Shown: in pieces, positions 36,079-49,615 of the stretch | Numbering within the stretch: the stretch's first letter is position 1 | How the letters are laid out: each line of letters begins with the position of its first letter | Assembly (NCBI GenBank): GCA_963281155.1 | Contig: CAUJLY010000006.1 | Location: 10,664,001-10,728,000, forward strand | Origin: Rhabditophanes sp. KR3021 | Taxonomy: Eukaryota; Nematoda; Chromadorea; Rhabditida; Alloionematidae | Length of the DNA stretch: 64,000 nucleotides | Reading direction: 5' to 3' | Position numbers and translations under genes: made by a program | The notes under the pieces: model-generated | What the model was told of the DNA's origin: nothing | The model's database searches: none | The model's input: only the letters and a program-made list of their open reading frames with translations

Positions 36079-39000
36079 TCAAATGGGAAGAATATTCGTT
36101 ACTCGAGATCCAAAAAGTAGTGCCTTTCCCCATTTGATTATTTTTTCTCCTGCAGGCATAAATGTGAGTATAAATCTAAATTATGTTTAATTATTAGTAA
36201 GTTAATAAAGCATTGGGCGTAATTTAAGTGAGCAAACGTATCAATTTAAGCATTTGTTTGTGTTATTTTGTAATTTAAAATTATTTCATACGTGGTAAGG
36301 GCTTATTTCATTCAATTTCCGTTGTATAAAAAGATGTTTTGGTTACATTTGAACTATTAAGACTTAATTTAATTGTGACTTACGTAAGAACAGCAAAGAA
36401 TTGAAAGATTGCGGCAATACAAGTAGCGATAATACTATTAAGCTGAAATAAAAAATGTATTGATGAAAGTGTATTGCGTGATTAGTTATTGAAATTTTGG
36501 TGGTGCTTAATTAGTATAGTGTAAAAGAAAGAGGATGAATTTGGTGTTTGGGGAAATGTGTGATGTGTTAAAAGAATAAAATTGTGATTATTGTATAAAG
36601 GTTATTCAAGCTATTCTATATGTTTCTTTATCATTTTTTACAAAAGACGTTGCGGGAAGTTAAATTGTATTTAGTTTTAAAGTATTTTTGTTATTTAAGT
36701 GATGGCAAGTGAATTGGGAGTTTTGTCATATCATAAACTTTTGGAAAGACATATTTTTGATATAATAGGTTTTATAGATAGATTTGATGGTTTTGAGTTT
36801 TGGTGATTGGGGTTAAAAATGTAAGAAGCAACTGCAGTAACTTTGCCATTTACTGATTGTTTGATGTTTTATGAGCCGTGCATGAATAACTCATTACAGT
36901 AGTCATTCATTATTGATGGAGTACATAAAATTGTACCAAATATGCGTGATACATTCTTTTATATCATTTAATCATATTTGTATCGGCTGTTTTTTTAAAA
37001 GAACATACAATTATGTATATTATATCAATTGGATAAATCAAAATAACTAAGCTATTTTTCATTTAGCTGTTAGTATGAGGGCAGTTTTTGAGTGAAAAAT
37101 GTTATTTATCACTTAAATTGCTTTATATCAATTCATCGCAATGTACCTTACATACAATTTTTTATTAACAAATATAAATGATAGATGTATTAGGCATTAT
37201 AAAGTTTCCCCACCTACTTTTTGTTAAGCTGTCTTGAAATTAAATTGTTTCACATTGGTGAGTATCTGAAGGAATAGCGTGCCTATATGTGCTGAATATA
37301 ATAGTGAAGGCAATACTAAATCGTAATGCATTTCCTATCTTTAATCCTTACATGTGATTTGTGTTAAATATTATTGAGTGTAAAGTGATGTCTGTTTGTA
37401 GTAAGGCTTTTTACCTAACCATCAACAATATTTTGTAAAAATAAGTAATAATATTCTAGGTTTGTTATGATTAAAATAACATATTTCATTAATCACACTC
37501 ATTTAAATTAACTAAATAGATCATTAAGTACCGATATATATTTTACTCCTTCTCATCGGGCTTTTAATATGGGATATTATTTGATGGTTACAGCTGGAGG
37601 ACAAGAGAGTGTTGATTGGATATGACATCACTTATTCCAAGTCATATTTTTACTAATCTCATCAATGTAAATATTCTATATTTAACGGATATCCTTTTGT
37701 TATTTAATATATTGTTTGATGTCAATAAATAATTAAACTGTTTAGCATATAAAATTGTCATACAATCAGCTCCGCTAAATTGAAACTAATATTATAAACA
37801 TTACTTATCGGTTTAAAGTTATTTAACAAAATTCTAAATTTGTAAATGATGTAAATATGTTTAGGAATTTGCGAAGTAAGGATTTGACATGTCAGCAAGC
37901 AGAAAATTATCTCTATTTAATAGATGGAAACAAAATAATCACAATGAACAGGAACTAGAGGGGATTAGTACTGACGAGATTAAAGAATTCAGGGAAGCTT
38001 TTATTGAATTTGATAAGGTATGTTAAAGTATATTTGAGCTGAACAAATTTAATTTTAGGATCGTAATGGATCTATTTCATCGAAAGAATTAGGTGTTGCT
38101 ATGCGAACGTTAGGTCAAAATCCTACAGAGCAGGAATTGTCGGATATGGTGAACGAAGTTGATATTGATGGCAGTGGAACAATTGACTTTCCAGAGTTTT
38201 GCCAGATGATGAAACGCATGAATAAAGAAAATGATTCTGAAATGATCAGAGAAGCATTTCGAGTCTTCGATCGTGATGGAAATGGCTTTATTACAGCTGA
38301 TGAATTTCGCCACTTTATGACTCATATGGGAGAAGCTTTTAGCGAGGAGGAAGTTGATGCTATCATAGCAGAAGTTGATATTGATGGTGATGGCCAGGTA
38401 AACTAATTCTCTCACACTATTATGTAATTTCGATATTTCTAATAACAACTACGTAAAGAAGCATTCCAACACTTTAAAACAATACATAACTTTGATCTTT
38501 ATGAGATATTTTATTGGAAGTTAAAAAGGTCATCATTTAGAATGATTAATCTATGAATGACAATTTAAATCACTTATTCAATAAGAAATATGTAGCCATA
38601 GTTATGTGTTTATTTCAAATGATACCAAACTATCAAGATGATATCACAGAAGTAAACTTAAATGCTAGGATTATTTTTTGCTTGCTTAGACATTTAAGCC
38701 ACGATTTAAAATATTTAAAGTTGTTAATTTGAGCTGAATTAAATTTTTATTTGAGATTATATTAAGAATAGGTGACTATAATTAATTCATTTGTTGGTTG
38801 AAGTGCAATCTAGCATAATAATAATATTTAGCATTCACAAATGTTTTATATATGATTAATATGATCAAATAAATTATTCATCAAACTTAGATAGCTTTTT
38901 CAATTGCCGTCACAAATTATTAAGCCAAGTCATTAAATATTAAGTGTCCCAGACAATTTTATGACGTAAACAGAAAAATTCGAATCATTTAAGATACTTA

Positions 39001-40284
39001 TTCCGAAGAAAACAATTTAACAAATCAGTAATTTAACAAACTGTGACACTAATTATGCAAAATAGTATTCATGAACACCATAGTTTAAATTACTCTTTCA
39101 ATGAAAGCAATGACGTCAAAACAACATGACTAGAAGATGATTGAACGAATGTATTGTTTGATTCGTCCAAATCCTTTATTTGGTTGTAATTGTTAGCTAT
39201 GGTTTATAGTGAAAGTTTTGGTGCATAACAATGTCCTGTGACTTTTAGACTAAATGGATTTATTTTTGTTTTTAAAATATAAGATAGATTTAAGGATGGG
39301 TCCATTTAAGATTGTGAAAACTAAGATGAATAAATTAAAATAGTTGCGAAGATAAACTTTTGAATAAATATATAATTGCTTATAAATGACTGATAATAAT
39401 ATATTTTCAGATTGATTATGAAGAATTCGTCAAGATGATGACAGATGCGTAAAGTGGAGTGGAGGAAAGATACCGGAATCTGATCAAGATTATATTTATC
39501 CAGCAATAATGTATAAAAGTTTAAGCAATTGTATAAAAGGTATATGACTTTGGACAGATATTATAGTCACTTTTATTAACTTATCATAATCTTATTTTCT
39601 CAAGAAACTCAAGTTGAGATCACAGATTAAGTTCGGCAATTTACAATATTTTTTGTGTCTTTGAATGATTTAAATCCATTTTTATATTTTTGTAATTCAG
39701 CTTGATATAAAACTTACCGATAATGATGCGTACAGAGTGAATATTACAGAGACCATTAAAAAAGCTGAAATTAATCTTCTGTTTTCGCTTATTAATATTT
39801 TTAAAAAGTACTTCCATCCAAGAAAGAAACAAAAGCCTAGTAAAAGAAATACAAGGCCAAGTGTATTTAATGTTGCAAATTTCTTAGTTGAAACAATGAG
39901 CACAGGTAATAATGTTAAACTGCCAAGAAAACAAAAGGCTGACATAGCTAAACACATTGCAAGTAATCCTATCCTTTGAATGTAACCTAAACCAAAACAA
40001 TCGCTTTCAGTTGGTTGTTGATTTCCAGTAAAAGGAATATTCATTCCTAGAAGATTCCATCTTCCCCCACTATCTCTTGCTCTATTGTTGCGAGTTGTCA
40101 CATTGTCCTCAATATCTCCTGAATCTTCAATTAGTGGATTTAAGTCCTCGCTGGTTGCTTGATTACGGTTTGTAAAGCTAGACATCGTTTTTGAAAATGA
40201 ACCTGACAAGCTTGTAGCCATACTAGACAAACTGCCGGTACTTTTTTCTTTCTGATCTTTGACAAAATCAGCTAATGACGACAT
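36079..40284 (-). CDS. SFT2-family Golgi membrane protein (SFT2D3-like), host of a nested gene
   Basis: Exon 1 is 39718-40284, exon 2 is 36384-36442 and exon 3 is 36079-36175, for a total of 240 residues. Exon 1 carries a Ser-rich cytosolic N terminus and three membrane helices with the SFT2 pattern: [60 protein letters not shown]. It ends at a strong TCG|GTAAGT donor. The missing fourth helix and tail are found 3.3 kb away: exon 2 reads [19 protein letters not shown] and exon 3 reads [18 protein letters not shown], in correct phase and matching the canonical closing WYxxSYxPGG region. SFT2 proteins act in endosome-to-Golgi vesicle fusion with syntaxin/t-SNAREs. A TTTATAG signal directly abuts the ATG. 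Intron 1 (36443-39717) contains the calmodulin-like gene on the opposite strand. Confidence 0.85.
37889..39452 (+). CDS. Calmodulin-like EF-hand protein (CAL-1-type)
   Basis: Exons 37889-38017, 38059-38397 and 39411-39452 join in phase to 169 residues. A basic/polar N-terminal extension of about 30 residues ([14 protein letters not shown]) precedes four EF hands. The loops lie at about residues 42-53 ([12 protein letters not shown]), 78-89 ([12 protein letters not shown]), 114-125 ([12 protein letters not shown]) and 150-161 (DIDGDGQIDYEE). All have Asp at position 1 and Glu at position 12, so all four should bind calcium. The sequence between the hands ([32 protein letters not shown]) is of the nematode CAL family rather than canonical calmodulin. 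Intron 1 is 41 nt and splits the first loop; intron 2 is about 1 kb. The whole gene lies inside an intron of the antisense SFT2 gene. Confidence 0.95.
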
Positions 40285-43200
40285 CTATAAATAAAATAAT
40301 ATAGATACTTGGAGGGTAATAGCTTTTAGGAGAGAAACAAAACGGACACGTTTGATTCACTATATAATAAGGAAAAATTGAAAGCTGTATGACAATAATT
40401 AAAAGGAATGATGACCAGGAGTATTTATTATAGCAATAAAATGTAAAAATTATTTATCAAAGTGTCCAAATATGCTGATCATACGTTTAGTTAGTCATGT
40501 AAACAGTTTGCTTTTCGAAGATACTTTATTCAATGTTTACTGATGTTTCGTGGTTGGACAATGAGAAGATTAGAAGTGCGTCAAATATAAACATAATTTA
40601 GTTAAAGATGTGCACAAATTAAAGGATAACAAAATTGATGTGTTGATTCTTTGTAGCAATTAATTATGATTGGGGTATGAATATGTAAATATGCCTAAAA
40701 TACTTTTCAACTTTTCTGATCAATCAAAAAATGTTACTTGCACTTTTATTCACCAAGTAATAACAAGTACTTATTTGGTACAATTTTGATTTATAGTAAT
40801 CAAATGAAAGTTAATTGCAGAGATGCTAAGCAATTGTGTGAAATGTGGCAAAACCTTTTTATGCAATCTTTACAACCTTTTTGGTACTTGTGATAGTCAA
40901 ATTTTCTTCTGAAAAAGTAATAAAAAATATTTTTCACTTTAATCCGTTATCCTATAGATCAGGTTTAAGATGTTAGCAAATATAGTAAGTTCAAAATCAT
41001 CACACAGGCTTACAGCCAAATCAGTATAGAGATTTTAGTTTCATAGAATAATAAGGATGTGTTTTTGAATATTTCACTCAACATCTTTACCTTCATAAAT
41101 TCTGCCCACTGACATTGCTTTAGAAAGTTGTCTTCCTTATATTATGTAATATGCCAAAGGCTACAACATTTGTGGATTTGTTTTTAATTAATTATTTGTA
41201 TGCAGTATATTGAGGGTCTGAACATCTTACGAATTAACATTTATTCCTTATTTTTGATGAGGTCGGATTTGAATTTAATTAAATGTATTAATTACATTTT
41301 GTCTGAGAGATATATAAAATATGCTTTTATTAGAAAACAATTTTATATTTGAAAAATTGTGTGGCATAATATATGTATGCGAGGATACCAAATTAGTGAT
41401 GTCAGTTCAAATTGAATTAATTCTTTTGTACGAAACAATAAATTATATCAAGGGATTTTATTTATTTGAATCAATCAACAAGATTAGAAAAAAGTTGATG
41501 AAAGGGCATTCGAAAAAATGGAGTTAATTATATAAAATGATTTATGAAAGAATGTTTTAAAGATGGTGGTTTACATTCCAGTTCAACTATATATATAATG
41601 AGATTGTTTATTTAAAAGAGCAAAAGTTGTTAGCTGTTACTTTTTACCAATTCTAACACAAAAAGACTAATGACATGGAAGAAAAATATAAGAATGTTTT
41701 TTCATGGATAATGATTTGATGATGATAAAAATGAATCATTACTCACTTTCTTTCAACTACAACTCCATTTATGTTAAGAAGATATGCGGAAATTTGTTAT
41801 TAAAAATAGAACCATTCAACAAATAAGATTAAATGAAATTGTTCTAAAAAATAAACTACTGATGTTGTGTTAAAACAATTGTAGGCATTGTTTCCCTAGA
41901 GGTTAAAAAACCTCACTCCTTTACAATTCCAGTTTTTGGATTCGAGATGAAAATGATAAAGTGTCTTTTTGTATGCCATTATTTTAATAAACGTAAGAGT
42001 GATGAAAAGTTGGTTAAAGCAAGATTTGCGCTTGTTTCATCTTGTCTCTTAAAATGTATTTTACAATACCAATTTGTTTAAAATAAAATAACCAACAATG
42101 TAATTGTTTACGTTAAATATTTCAAACTATTTATTGTCTTGAATGCATAAGTTCCTACCTGCCCAAATACTTTTCCTAAAAAAGTTTCGCTTTAACATTA
42201 GACTATCTATTATGATTGAAAATGCTAATGACATTTACAAAATATTGGGCATTATTTTCTGGTACAATTTGGATATTGCAAATATTATTAAGTCTATGGA
42301 ATTTGCCAATTTAAAGAAATAACAACAACTATGATATTTTATGATCGGCATACTTGAGTATGTCATAAAAAAGAAATAAACAAATTTGATCATTTGTTGT
42401 TGAAATATTGGGGGGGTAAGATGATATTTTTAACTTCATTTATTATTTTATTAAAAAATGTATACATATTGTTGAAGTTGTTCACATGCACTTTTTAAGA
42501 AGCGGTAACGCATCAAAATCTTCTTCTATTTAATGAACCATTGTTCTTATCAATACTAAATGTTCGGAGGCACTATGTATTTGCGTTTTGGAATTTGCCT
42601 TAAATTTTAATTCAAATTTATCATTGTACTATCATTCATTAAAACACTTTTCTTGATAAGCTTGATAAGTCCTTTTACTACATTCTTACTAAGCAGAAGT
42701 TATGTAAGGAGAAAGCAATATTATTAATTCATCTCATTCCAAATAATCCCTCCAAACATTTTTTGTTGTACATGACATATATTTGAAGAACATACATTCT
42801 CAAAATCATTTTCAGGCAATTGTTTTCCCAACCACCAAATTCTTTTGTTCCTAAATAAATGAAAATTAAACTTACCGTTGTTTTTATCCTTTGTTTTGAT
42901 GTCATATATACATAAACATGGATATAGAAGATAAACATATGTTGTCATTAAATTGGAACCTTATTAACATTTAATTGTTTCTTTCACTTATCATTATCTT
43001 TGAAACAATTATTTTAAATTCTTCATCACCTAACTTTAATTGCAACAGCTATTTTTTTCAACTTTATAAGGATGTCTTGTTTAACTGAATATAGTTGATG
43101 TGTCTAAAAGATCTATTCTGTTAAGCAGATGTTATATTCATTACAAATAAATAAATATCCATCTCATTCAGTTTTTGTATTTGCCATTATTTCTATATAA

Positions 43201-44282
43201 TTATACGATCTTTCTTCAAAATACTAAATAATTATTATTTTCATTAATTTTTAGGTCCGCAAATATTAACATACATTTCCCTCAAGTATTATTGAGTAGA
43301 AAATAAAAAGTTTCAAAAATTATTATTTGGTAAATGCCGAGGATGTGGGGAGTGTTTATTTTTAATTATACTAAAAGTTAATTCCAATTCTCCTCGAATT
43401 TCCACATTACCCTCACTTGATGGTGAAAATGATGTTTCTTTTATCATTATCAAAAACTAACTAACCCAGCAAATAAATTTTGCTCTAGTTAAACATTTAA
43501 TGTTGACTTAAGGTAGTATAAATGTAATGTTTATTAATCATATTGTGGCACAATCAAAATAAACTAATAAAAAGAAGTAAGGTAATAAATGTTTGCAAAC
43601 TAATCTTTTTTAGTTGGCAAGTTTAGGTTCATAAAGTTATACTTATTGTGGTAGTGTCTTACAAATGTAGGTTATTTTAATTTGTAATTGATGATTTTAT
43701 TGGAATTAATATTTTATAAATTAATTGGTTAGTCTTGATACCTATGAGTAGGTCAATTTATTTAAAGCATATGCCAATAAACTTGGCAGCTTTTTGTCCA
43801 TGTCATTCGATTTATTACTCAATCAGATACCTTTTTCTCCACCTATTTTACACTTCTTAATCTACATTTTTTAAACTTGATTGGTTTTTAATCAACTACG
43901 CAAATTTCAGGTCGTTTTTTGGTTTGATGAAATAATGTTGTGGGGAGCAATATATGTAGGTGCCAATTTAATATGTATGCTCAATTTTACTGCTATCACA
44001 AAAATATATTTAAGCTATATTTTTACTAATCTTCCTAGATAATACTTAAAACGATATTTTATTTTAAAAGTAAAAAATATATTACCAGCCAACTATTCTT
44101 GATCAATTTTAATATTATTACATATTTATACGAACATATATTTCTGTTTATTAATGTTATTAAATAATCAACATTTTAGAATATAGCAATATCAAAAATC
44201 ATAATTTAGTGTCTTGTTATATTTTGGTGTCTTATAAGATACTACTTACTCTATATCCAAATAGTAAGAATATTTGTTTGAT
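40285..44282. other. Intergenic stretch between divergent SFT2 and TWK genes, 4 kb
   Basis: AT-rich, with promoters of the minus-strand SFT2 gene at one end and of the plus-strand TWK channel at the other. From about 42 kb the plus strand turns G-poor and pyrimidine-rich. Short ORFs (41321-41527, 42724-42948) look like chance. No RNA gene recognised. Confidence 0.5.
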
Positions 44283-47200
44283 ATGGCTCACAAAGGAAAG
44301 GGAAATGTCAAGCTAAACAGTGATTTAGGCATGGGAAAGTTTAAATCTTCATGTAAAAAGGTAAGCGCAAATGAGTTGTGGATATTAAAGATACAAAAAG
44401 TACATCTATCCAATTTATTAGATATATGTGTGAATTTTAATATAGCCAAATGGTAACCTTAATAATTATGTTCTCACTAAAATGAAAATTGATACACAAA
44501 CAAAAAGTGGCTCTTCACATTGCATGTTTACTTTTGGCCTTTTGTTTTGACCTAGACGTCACAATGATGCTTCTTTCATCAAATTCCATAGGCTCAAAGT
44601 TTTTGTTCTTATGAGTGGTTAGTATATGTTGTGATGCTCATGAAACAGCTAAATTTGCCTTCGATTCTCATGTTTTGGCTGGGCCAATTCCAAATTTTAA
44701 AAGATATTTATAGGCCTTGGCAATAAATTTGTTTATATTTGTCAATTAAATAATATTATCATTATTATTAGTTTGTAGTTGAGAAGGAAATTGTATTATT
44801 AAGATGTCAGCCATTGTCTTAACGTTCTATCCCCAATTGGAACATAAGCATTTTTGATTTTTTTATTGTCCTCATTACTATATTTTTATATGGATGCCTA
44901 AAAATACTTGAAATACTCGAAAATTGGAAACTGGTAGAAAGAGGTTGAGGCTTTTTTGAGTATTTTAAATTTTTATTACTTATCTATCTGTTTAAAACTT
45001 TTAAAACTTAAAAGTTCTAATTAAATTTGTCTAGTCCATATGGTGGGTATCATCTCTTATTTTGTATGCTGATAAAGTTTAATTTTTTAGAGGAATTTAA
45101 AACTATTGATAGATTAATATATTATTTTTTGATGAGAATTATTTGTAAGTACTACATTTTACCAGCAAATTGCTGCACACTTCATAGACTATTTAGTATA
45201 ATTTAGCTCGATTTAAATAAGGCCCAAAGATAATCAAATGAATATTTAGTAATAAGTAACAAAAATCTTCTTTAAATCGAAGACTCTTTTTGAAACTTTA
45301 TCTTTTTGAAGGAATAAATAAGATAAAGCGTTTAATGACACGTTTTTGTTTATGCAATTTCACCACTCCACTCAATTTCCTCAAAACATTTTAACAAACC
45401 TTGATTGGGGCATTTGATTATCAAATTGAAGGCAAAAACAAAGTACCGAGTAATTTGTCTGTCAAGGCGATGTCTTTAAGTATGACAATAGCTAAAGTGA
45501 GATTGTCAAGATAAGTGGAATGTAGACCTTAGGTCATTTCTTTATCCAGTCGCACTTGCTTCCTATCTACGATTGTTTCTATATAAATTTTCATGACCTC
45601 ACACTATTTATCAACATGCTAAAATGATAATAACCCTACTTTTTCCTATTTTGGGGGCTTTATTAATAATGTTATGTGTAGTTGTTGTTCTAATCTGTAT
45701 CATTAAATTTACAACTATCTATTCTGATATTACAGTTCATAACTAAAGTTCTTTATTAGAAGATACCATTAACCTTAAAAAACTGAACTTATTAATCTGC
45801 ATCTGCCAAAACTATTTAATTATGTCCTAATGTAGGAAACACTTTATGAAATAAAAATACTCCACCCATAATATAGTACTATTTTTCACCAAAAGCCAGT
45901 ATTATGTCCATCTTTTAGCAATTACCATTTGACAATATAATACTCAATTGTTATCCAATTTCTTCCCACCACCAACTTATTTACTTCAGCATTTTTGGAT
46001 ACAAAAAAGTTTTACCACCAGATCTTATTTCTTTTATATAAAATACAAGGAATACAAGATATAGGCGAGGTATTATTATTCACTTTTCCTAATAAACAAT
46101 CACATTGCTCATGTCATGCCAATGCAGTTAGATGATCATTACTCATTGCCATCACATAAATATACTTTAATGCCTGGCCCAAATGTGGTTGTGACCTTTC
46201 ATTCTTAAGTAGTCTTATTTCTTGTTTAACATATTATTTTTTAAATTTATTTGAATTGTTGTCTCAACTAAAGCACAATATCATATACTCTTGTTAGAAA
46301 CTTATTTTGTTACATTTTTATCTTTAAGGAGTTGAAATTGGTAATACAGATAATATTTATCAATGATTTGTTTTATTTTACATTAACAGTAACATTTAAA
46401 AACAAAAATATTTATTTGGTACCCAATATGGTGTACAATAGACGATTTTCATCATTTTCTAGTACTAAACAGTGGAATGCAAAAAAGGTAACAAATACAA
46501 AGTCAAATAAGGTGTTAATTAAAAAAATTTCCGACTATATTTATTGATAATCATTTAATTGACTTTATTTTAGCTTGCTCCGTATGCACTACATTTGCTG
46601 TTGATTGCAATAGCTGGTGTTTATGTAATTGCAGGAGCATTAGCAATAAGATGGATTGAAGCCGTAGAAAAGGCAGTGCCTTTCGAACATGATAAAAATC
46701 CCTTGGGTAAATCTGAAGCGCATATTGGAGTAAGTATTAAAAATTTGAATTATTCTCTTTATCGGTCATCAAAATCAGCGTTAATTGTTATTGTACATCC
46801 AAACACTCAAGCCTTTAGTTTAAAGGGCACTCGTTGACCATATTTAGTTATTTAGATGAGATGAGCTCAGATTAAAATAATTAATGTTCAACATTTTCTT
46901 ATAGAAAGAGGGCAGTATGTTGGATGTAGACAATAACTATATCACTTATCAAGGAGGTAAAAATAATGGTTCGGAGGAACATCGATCCTTATCTTTAAAA
47001 GAAGCGGCTTTTCTTTTTGGTTCTAAAGTTAATAAAACACTGGATGAGCATGCAACAGATAATAAGTCTGGAGTGCATTCGAAAAGAAAACCACGTAGTA
47101 AGTATTCATCTTTTATCATCTTTTATTATCTTTATTATAAAAAATGGATGCTTTCAGTGATTAGAAAGAGGAAATGTGTCATTTCGGCCTTAAAAAATAT

Positions 47201-49615
47201 TGCTCAAGGCACAGAATGCAAAGATACTCCAATAAACATTGACATGCTTAAAATTTTGGATGAATGCTATAAGGAAGACCTCATTCATTCCATAAGGGAA
47301 AGTTCTCAATACTCCAAAGTGTCCTTACAACATGCAGATCATTTATCAAAGCCAACACCGTTTACCAAAGGTCCTAAAACACCTCCAATCGAAGAAGAAA
47401 CTAGTAGTAGGAATGAGGATCCTTTTGAAATAGAACATTTACCCTTTATCAAGGACATTTTACAAGATGATGAAGGTTTTACATATTGGAGCTTGATGGA
47501 TTCCCTTTTATTTTGTTTTACGGTGATAACAACGATTGGGTACGGAAATACAGGTAAATTATAAATATTAATTGAATTTGTACTTATTGCACTTTCCTTC
47601 AAGCTCCACAAACCACAAATGGAAGGTTGTTTGTCATTTTCTACGGCTTGATAGGTGTTCCTTTTACGATGTTAGTAATCGCAAACCTTGGTAAATTCTT
47701 AGCAGAAATTCTCAAGCAATGGACAAAGCCATTTTATTTATTGTTTAAGAAATGCGCAAAGGCTATCGGCAAAAGAAGAAAGGCCCGAGCTTTATCTAAA
47801 AAACAGCAACTAGTTGAAATTGAGGGGTCAGAAAGTGGTAGTGTGGATGATTCAATTTTCGAAGGAGATGTAAATGGTAATTTAGCAGGTGATGATGATA
47901 AGGTCACAAATGGATCATCTATTAGTCTTGACTTAGAATTCGGTAAAAAGAAAAAGACTACATTTGCAGATGAGCACTCAATGACTGAACCCATTGAGGA
48001 GGAGGAAGAAGAAAATGAAGATGAAGCCTATGAAAAGTACGGTGCTGTTTCACTATTTATTGCGTTTGTTCTTTATATTATTTTTGGATCTTTACTCATT
48101 GCTTCATATGAACCAGAGATGGATTTTTTCAAAGCAATTTATTTTAACTTCGTTTCTCTTAGTACTATCGGTAAGAAAGATGAAATAGTCGAGTGATTTT
48201 GAGTAATTATTTTAGGACTTGGCGATTTAGTACCCAAAAACCAACAGTATCTTGGTGTAACAATTTTATATTGTGTGATTGGACTGGCCTTGACAACAAT
48301 TGCCATAGAAATAGCCGCAGATACGTTGCGAAAGTTGCACTACTTTGGCAGAAAACTTGAAGATGTAGGAAATGTGGCTATTTGGTTTGGGGGACAAAAG
48401 CTTTCCATGAAGCAACTAGTCAAAAACTTGGGAGACCAGTTCAATATTCCCGAAGAAGAGTTAAAAGATCTTAATATGACTAATTTTGTTGATCAAGCAA
48501 TTAAAGTTGAAGCCGGTGAATTAGAAACGTTGCGTAGACCTGCAATAGATGCAAACAAGCCCATTTACATAACAGATTTCCGGGATGGGCTGGAATGTGC
48601 CAGTGTTATTTTTGCTGATGACGACGATCTCATGTCAATTCCACCATTTCGTAATAACTTCAATATTTGATATTAACTCTGTTTTGTGATTACAACTTAT
48701 TTTATGTTTCTATCTATATTTTGTTTACTTACACACTCGTCTCTCTACCTTATTTTCTATTCTAAAATGCATTATTCTTCTAATCAAGCACTGCGCCTGT
48801 AAAAGGTTTGGACGCAGTTTTGGTAGTTAATGTGTTCAGAAAATAACTCTCACACACACACGCAGCTAATACTCATATTCAGTTTCTAACTACTCACTTA
48901 ATTAATTAATCAACATTGTGATTGTGAATTATTATTTTTTGTCGTCTTCTCAGTTCTGGATATTTGTTAAGTTTGATTTAGTCATTTTAAAACAAACCTG
49001 TAATCATTTTGCATTTTAGCAAATCCATCAGTGTGTATGAACATATTGCCTTCAAGATCTCTCAGTCCGTCTTTGTCATTTTATGAACATGCCATATTGA
49101 CTCCAACCCCTCCACCCGTGCCTCCAGATCAGTATGGCAATTTAAGTGCTTATGAAAATGAGTATAGTTACGGAACTAGAAGTGAATTATTGTCAAGCAA
49201 TTTGGACATTAAAATTGGACTTAGTCCAGGAAGAGGAAGGCAAACAAAAAGTAAATTTAATTCATATTTTAAAGGCTTTAATAATAGTTAAATTAACGGT
49301 TTTGGTAACATTTTCATTGAATAATTTGTTATAGAGTACCCAACAAATGGCCGCATTGGCAATAAAAACTTCAGTGAAGAAGCTCGTAAACGATACGAAG
49401 CATATCGTCAACAATGGCAAAAATTTCGTGTATCACAATGGGACGTCCGCAGACACTCAAACCTTAATTCCGAACCAAGTCAAGAAATTTTCACTCATAT
49501 CACACAACCACCATCATCATCCTCAAGCCGTAGAAGTTCTCATACATCTGTTGTTTCTTCCCAACCCAAAAATGCTACTTCAAAGCCATCGTCATCAAAT
49601 GCTTCCAACAAATAA
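44283..49615 (+). CDS. TWK-type two-pore-domain potassium channel
   Basis: Shared exons 2-8 are 46574-46729, 46905-47097, 47158-47553, 47604-48170, 48216-48650, 49020-49250 and 49335-49615. They are joined to first exon 1a (44283-44360) or 1b (46428-46487), giving about 778 or 772 residues. TM1 is LAPYALHLLLIAIAGVYVIAG. Next come a long extracellular/loop segment, pore 1 (ITTIGYGN, about residues 267-273), TM2 (FVIFYGLIGVPFTMLVIANLG), an unusually acidic cytosolic loop (EEEEEENEDE), TM3, pore 2 (LSTIGLGD, about 461-467) and TM4. The tail is Pro/Ser-rich and contains NGRIGNKNFSEEARKRYEAY, a motif I believe recurs in nematode TWK channels. K2P channels carry background potassium current. Two introns (47098-47157 and 47554-47603) are 60 and 50 nt; the 60-nt one is stop-free and in frame. 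Reading through exon 6 ends at a TGA at 48670. The specific TWK member is not assigned. Confidence 0.88.

Noticed and set aside
36085..36173. Plus-strand ATG frame ending at AAT|GTGAGT, opposite SFT2 exon 3
   Set aside because: The minus strand completes the SFT2 protein in phase with its family C terminus, so the plus frame is taken as coincidence.
39697..39717. Read-through end of the SFT2 exon 1 frame (SVSFISS, then stop)
   Set aside because: It would leave the protein without its fourth helix, and a strong GTAAGT donor leads to exons that supply it.
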